A stretch of DNA of 6,371 nucleotides from Micrococcaceae bacterium UBA3381 (lineage in GTDB: Bacteria > Actinomycetota > Actinomycetes > Actinomycetales > Micrococcaceae), in assembly GCA_002358975.1 (NCBI GenBank), contig DEPX01000027.1, positions 884 to 7,254 of the forward strand, given 5' to 3'. The position numbers were made by a program, and so were the translations under genes. The stretch's first letter is position 1. Each line of letters starts with the position of its first letter. This document shows, piece by piece, positions 5,996-6,371 of this stretch. Below the pieces are notes generated by a model. The model did no database searches. It was not told where the DNA came from and saw only the letters and a program-made list of their open reading frames with translations.

Positions 5996-6036
5996 AAAAG
6001 AAAAGAACCCCCGCGATGTAGAAGCTACGCGAGGGT
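5996..6036 (-). terminator. Rho-independent terminator after tRNA-Phe
   Basis: On the minus strand ACCCTCGCG (6036-6028) pairs with CGCGGGGGT (6015-6007): nine pairs including one U-G, with three further pairs inside across a bulge. It is followed by TCTTTTCTTTT. It starts four bases after the end of tRNA-Phe. This is the clearest intrinsic terminator in the window. Confidence 0.85.
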
Positions 6037-6040
6037 CCAG

Positions 6041-6113
6041 TGGCTCCGACCGGCATCGATCCGGTGACCTTTCGATTTTCAGTCGAACGCTCTACCAACT
6101 GAGCTACAGAGCC
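6041..6113 (-). tRNA. tRNA-Phe (anticodon GAA)
   Basis: The 73-base minus-strand sequence has acceptor stem GGCTCTG with CGGAGCC, discriminator A, anticodon stem TTCGA/TCGAA around CTGAAAA (anticodon GAA) and no encoded CCA. The T-stem encloses ATCGATG, so position 54 is A instead of the usual T, while T55, C56 and A58 are kept. It is the last gene of the Glu-Asp-Phe unit and is followed by a strong terminator. Confidence 0.95.
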
Positions 6114-6133
6114 GAAGCTAGCGCTTCTGGACA

Positions 6134-6161
6134 AAGAGCCCGTCCATGAGGACAGGCTCTT
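6134..6161 (-). terminator. Terminator-like hairpin between tRNA-Asp and tRNA-Phe
   Basis: On the minus strand AAGAGCCTGTCC pairs with GGACGGGCTCTT around a TCAT loop: 12 pairs, one of them a U-G wobble that exists only in minus-strand RNA. A short T-run and TGTCC follow. Only 20 bases separate it from tRNA-Phe, too few for an independent promoter, so it may attenuate transcription or guide processing. Confidence 0.6.
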
Positions 6162-6168
6162 CACTCCG

Positions 6169-6242
6169 CGACCCTGACGGGACTTGAACCCGCGACCTCC
6201 GCCGTGACAGGGCGGCGCGCTAACCAACTGCGCTACAGGGCC
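6169..6242 (-). tRNA. tRNA-Asp (anticodon GTC), second copy
   Basis: By eye the 74-base body is identical to the copy at 2901-2974: acceptor GGCCCTG/CAGGGTC, anticodon loop CTGTCAC, T-loop TTCAAGT. The 3' flank reads CGG instead of CCA, so the CCA must be added after transcription. It lies 45 bases downstream of tRNA-Glu. Confidence 0.96.
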
Positions 6243-6287
6243 AGTGAAAACACTCTACAGCATTTTCTCAAGTCATTTACTGACCTG

Positions 6288-6360
6288 TACCCCCAACGGG
6301 ATTCGAACCCGTGCCGCCGCCGTGAAAGGGCGGTGTCCTAGGCCACTAGACGATGGGGGC
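6288..6360 (-). tRNA. tRNA-Glu (anticodon TTC), second copy
   Basis: By eye the sequence is identical to the copy at 3003-3075, with anticodon TTC in loop CTTTCAC and no encoded CCA. It is the first gene of a Glu-Asp-Phe unit. Its promoter lies beyond the right edge, since only 11 bases remain upstream. Confidence 0.96.
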
Positions 6361-6371
6361 CGGACTATCGC

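Larger units (their letters stand above)
6168..6360. repeat. Right copy of the Asp-Glu tRNA direct repeat
   Basis: This is the partner of 2900-3075. This unit also carries tRNA-Phe on its downstream side, whereas the left unit runs into a terminator and the adhesin leader. The right unit has the more complete, commonly seen actinobacterial order. Confidence 0.9.

Noticed and set aside
5895..6227. Minus-strand open frame of 110 codons
   Set aside because: It covers tRNA-Phe and most of tRNA-Asp and contains SVAQLVERSTENRKVTGSMP, a typical artefact of translated tRNA.
2900..6360. Integrative element inserted at a tRNA gene
   Set aside because: The flanking repeats are complete tRNA genes rather than a short attachment core, and no integrase, excisionase or transposase gene is visible between them.

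Overview
The window looks like a chromosomal stretch of an actinobacterium (Actinomycetota) of moderate GC. I infer this from actinobacterial-looking tRNA-Glu, tRNA-Asp and tRNA-Phe sequences in the Glu-Asp-Phe order known from that phylum, from strong AAGGAGG-like ribosome binding sites with GTG and TTG starts, and from a Gram-positive style surface protein. I cannot name the genus.

Layout. (1) Positions 1-2531, minus strand: the N-terminal 843 residues of a large exported adhesin, cut by the left edge. It has a signal peptide, one N-terminal beta domain and four tandem modules with the Lys...DE...Asn pattern of intramolecular isopeptide domains. (2) About 2532-2897: a leader or intergenic region with four hairpins, two of which probably terminate the tRNA unit upstream. 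(3) 2901-3075, minus strand: tRNA-Asp(GTC) and tRNA-Glu(TTC), with a recognisable promoter at 3118-3147. (4) 3148-3465: non-coding region upstream of the plus-strand gene. (5) 3466-5016, plus strand: a 516-residue LuxR-family regulator made of helical TPR/MalT-like repeats and a C-terminal LuxR helix-turn-helix. (6) 5030-5717, minus strand, convergent with it: a small exported, low-complexity, RGD-containing protein. The open frame ends at 5190, but the DNA behind it carries the same repeat in another frame, so the gene appears frameshifted. (7) 5733-5995: non-coding. (8) 5996-6360, minus strand: tRNA-Phe(GAA), tRNA-Asp(GTC) and tRNA-Glu(TTC) with two terminator-like hairpins.

The tRNA-Asp and tRNA-Glu genes of the two clusters are identical, so the regulator and the small exported protein sit between direct repeats about 3.3 kb apart. 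This segment could have been created by, or be lost through, recombination between tRNA copies. The regulator lies between two genes for exported proteins. That it controls either of them is only an inference from position.

I found no CRISPR array, transposase, integrase or recognised defence system. The most rewarding observations are the hidden repeat behind a one-base lesion in the RGD protein, the four-module isopeptide adhesin, and the tRNA-flanked segment.
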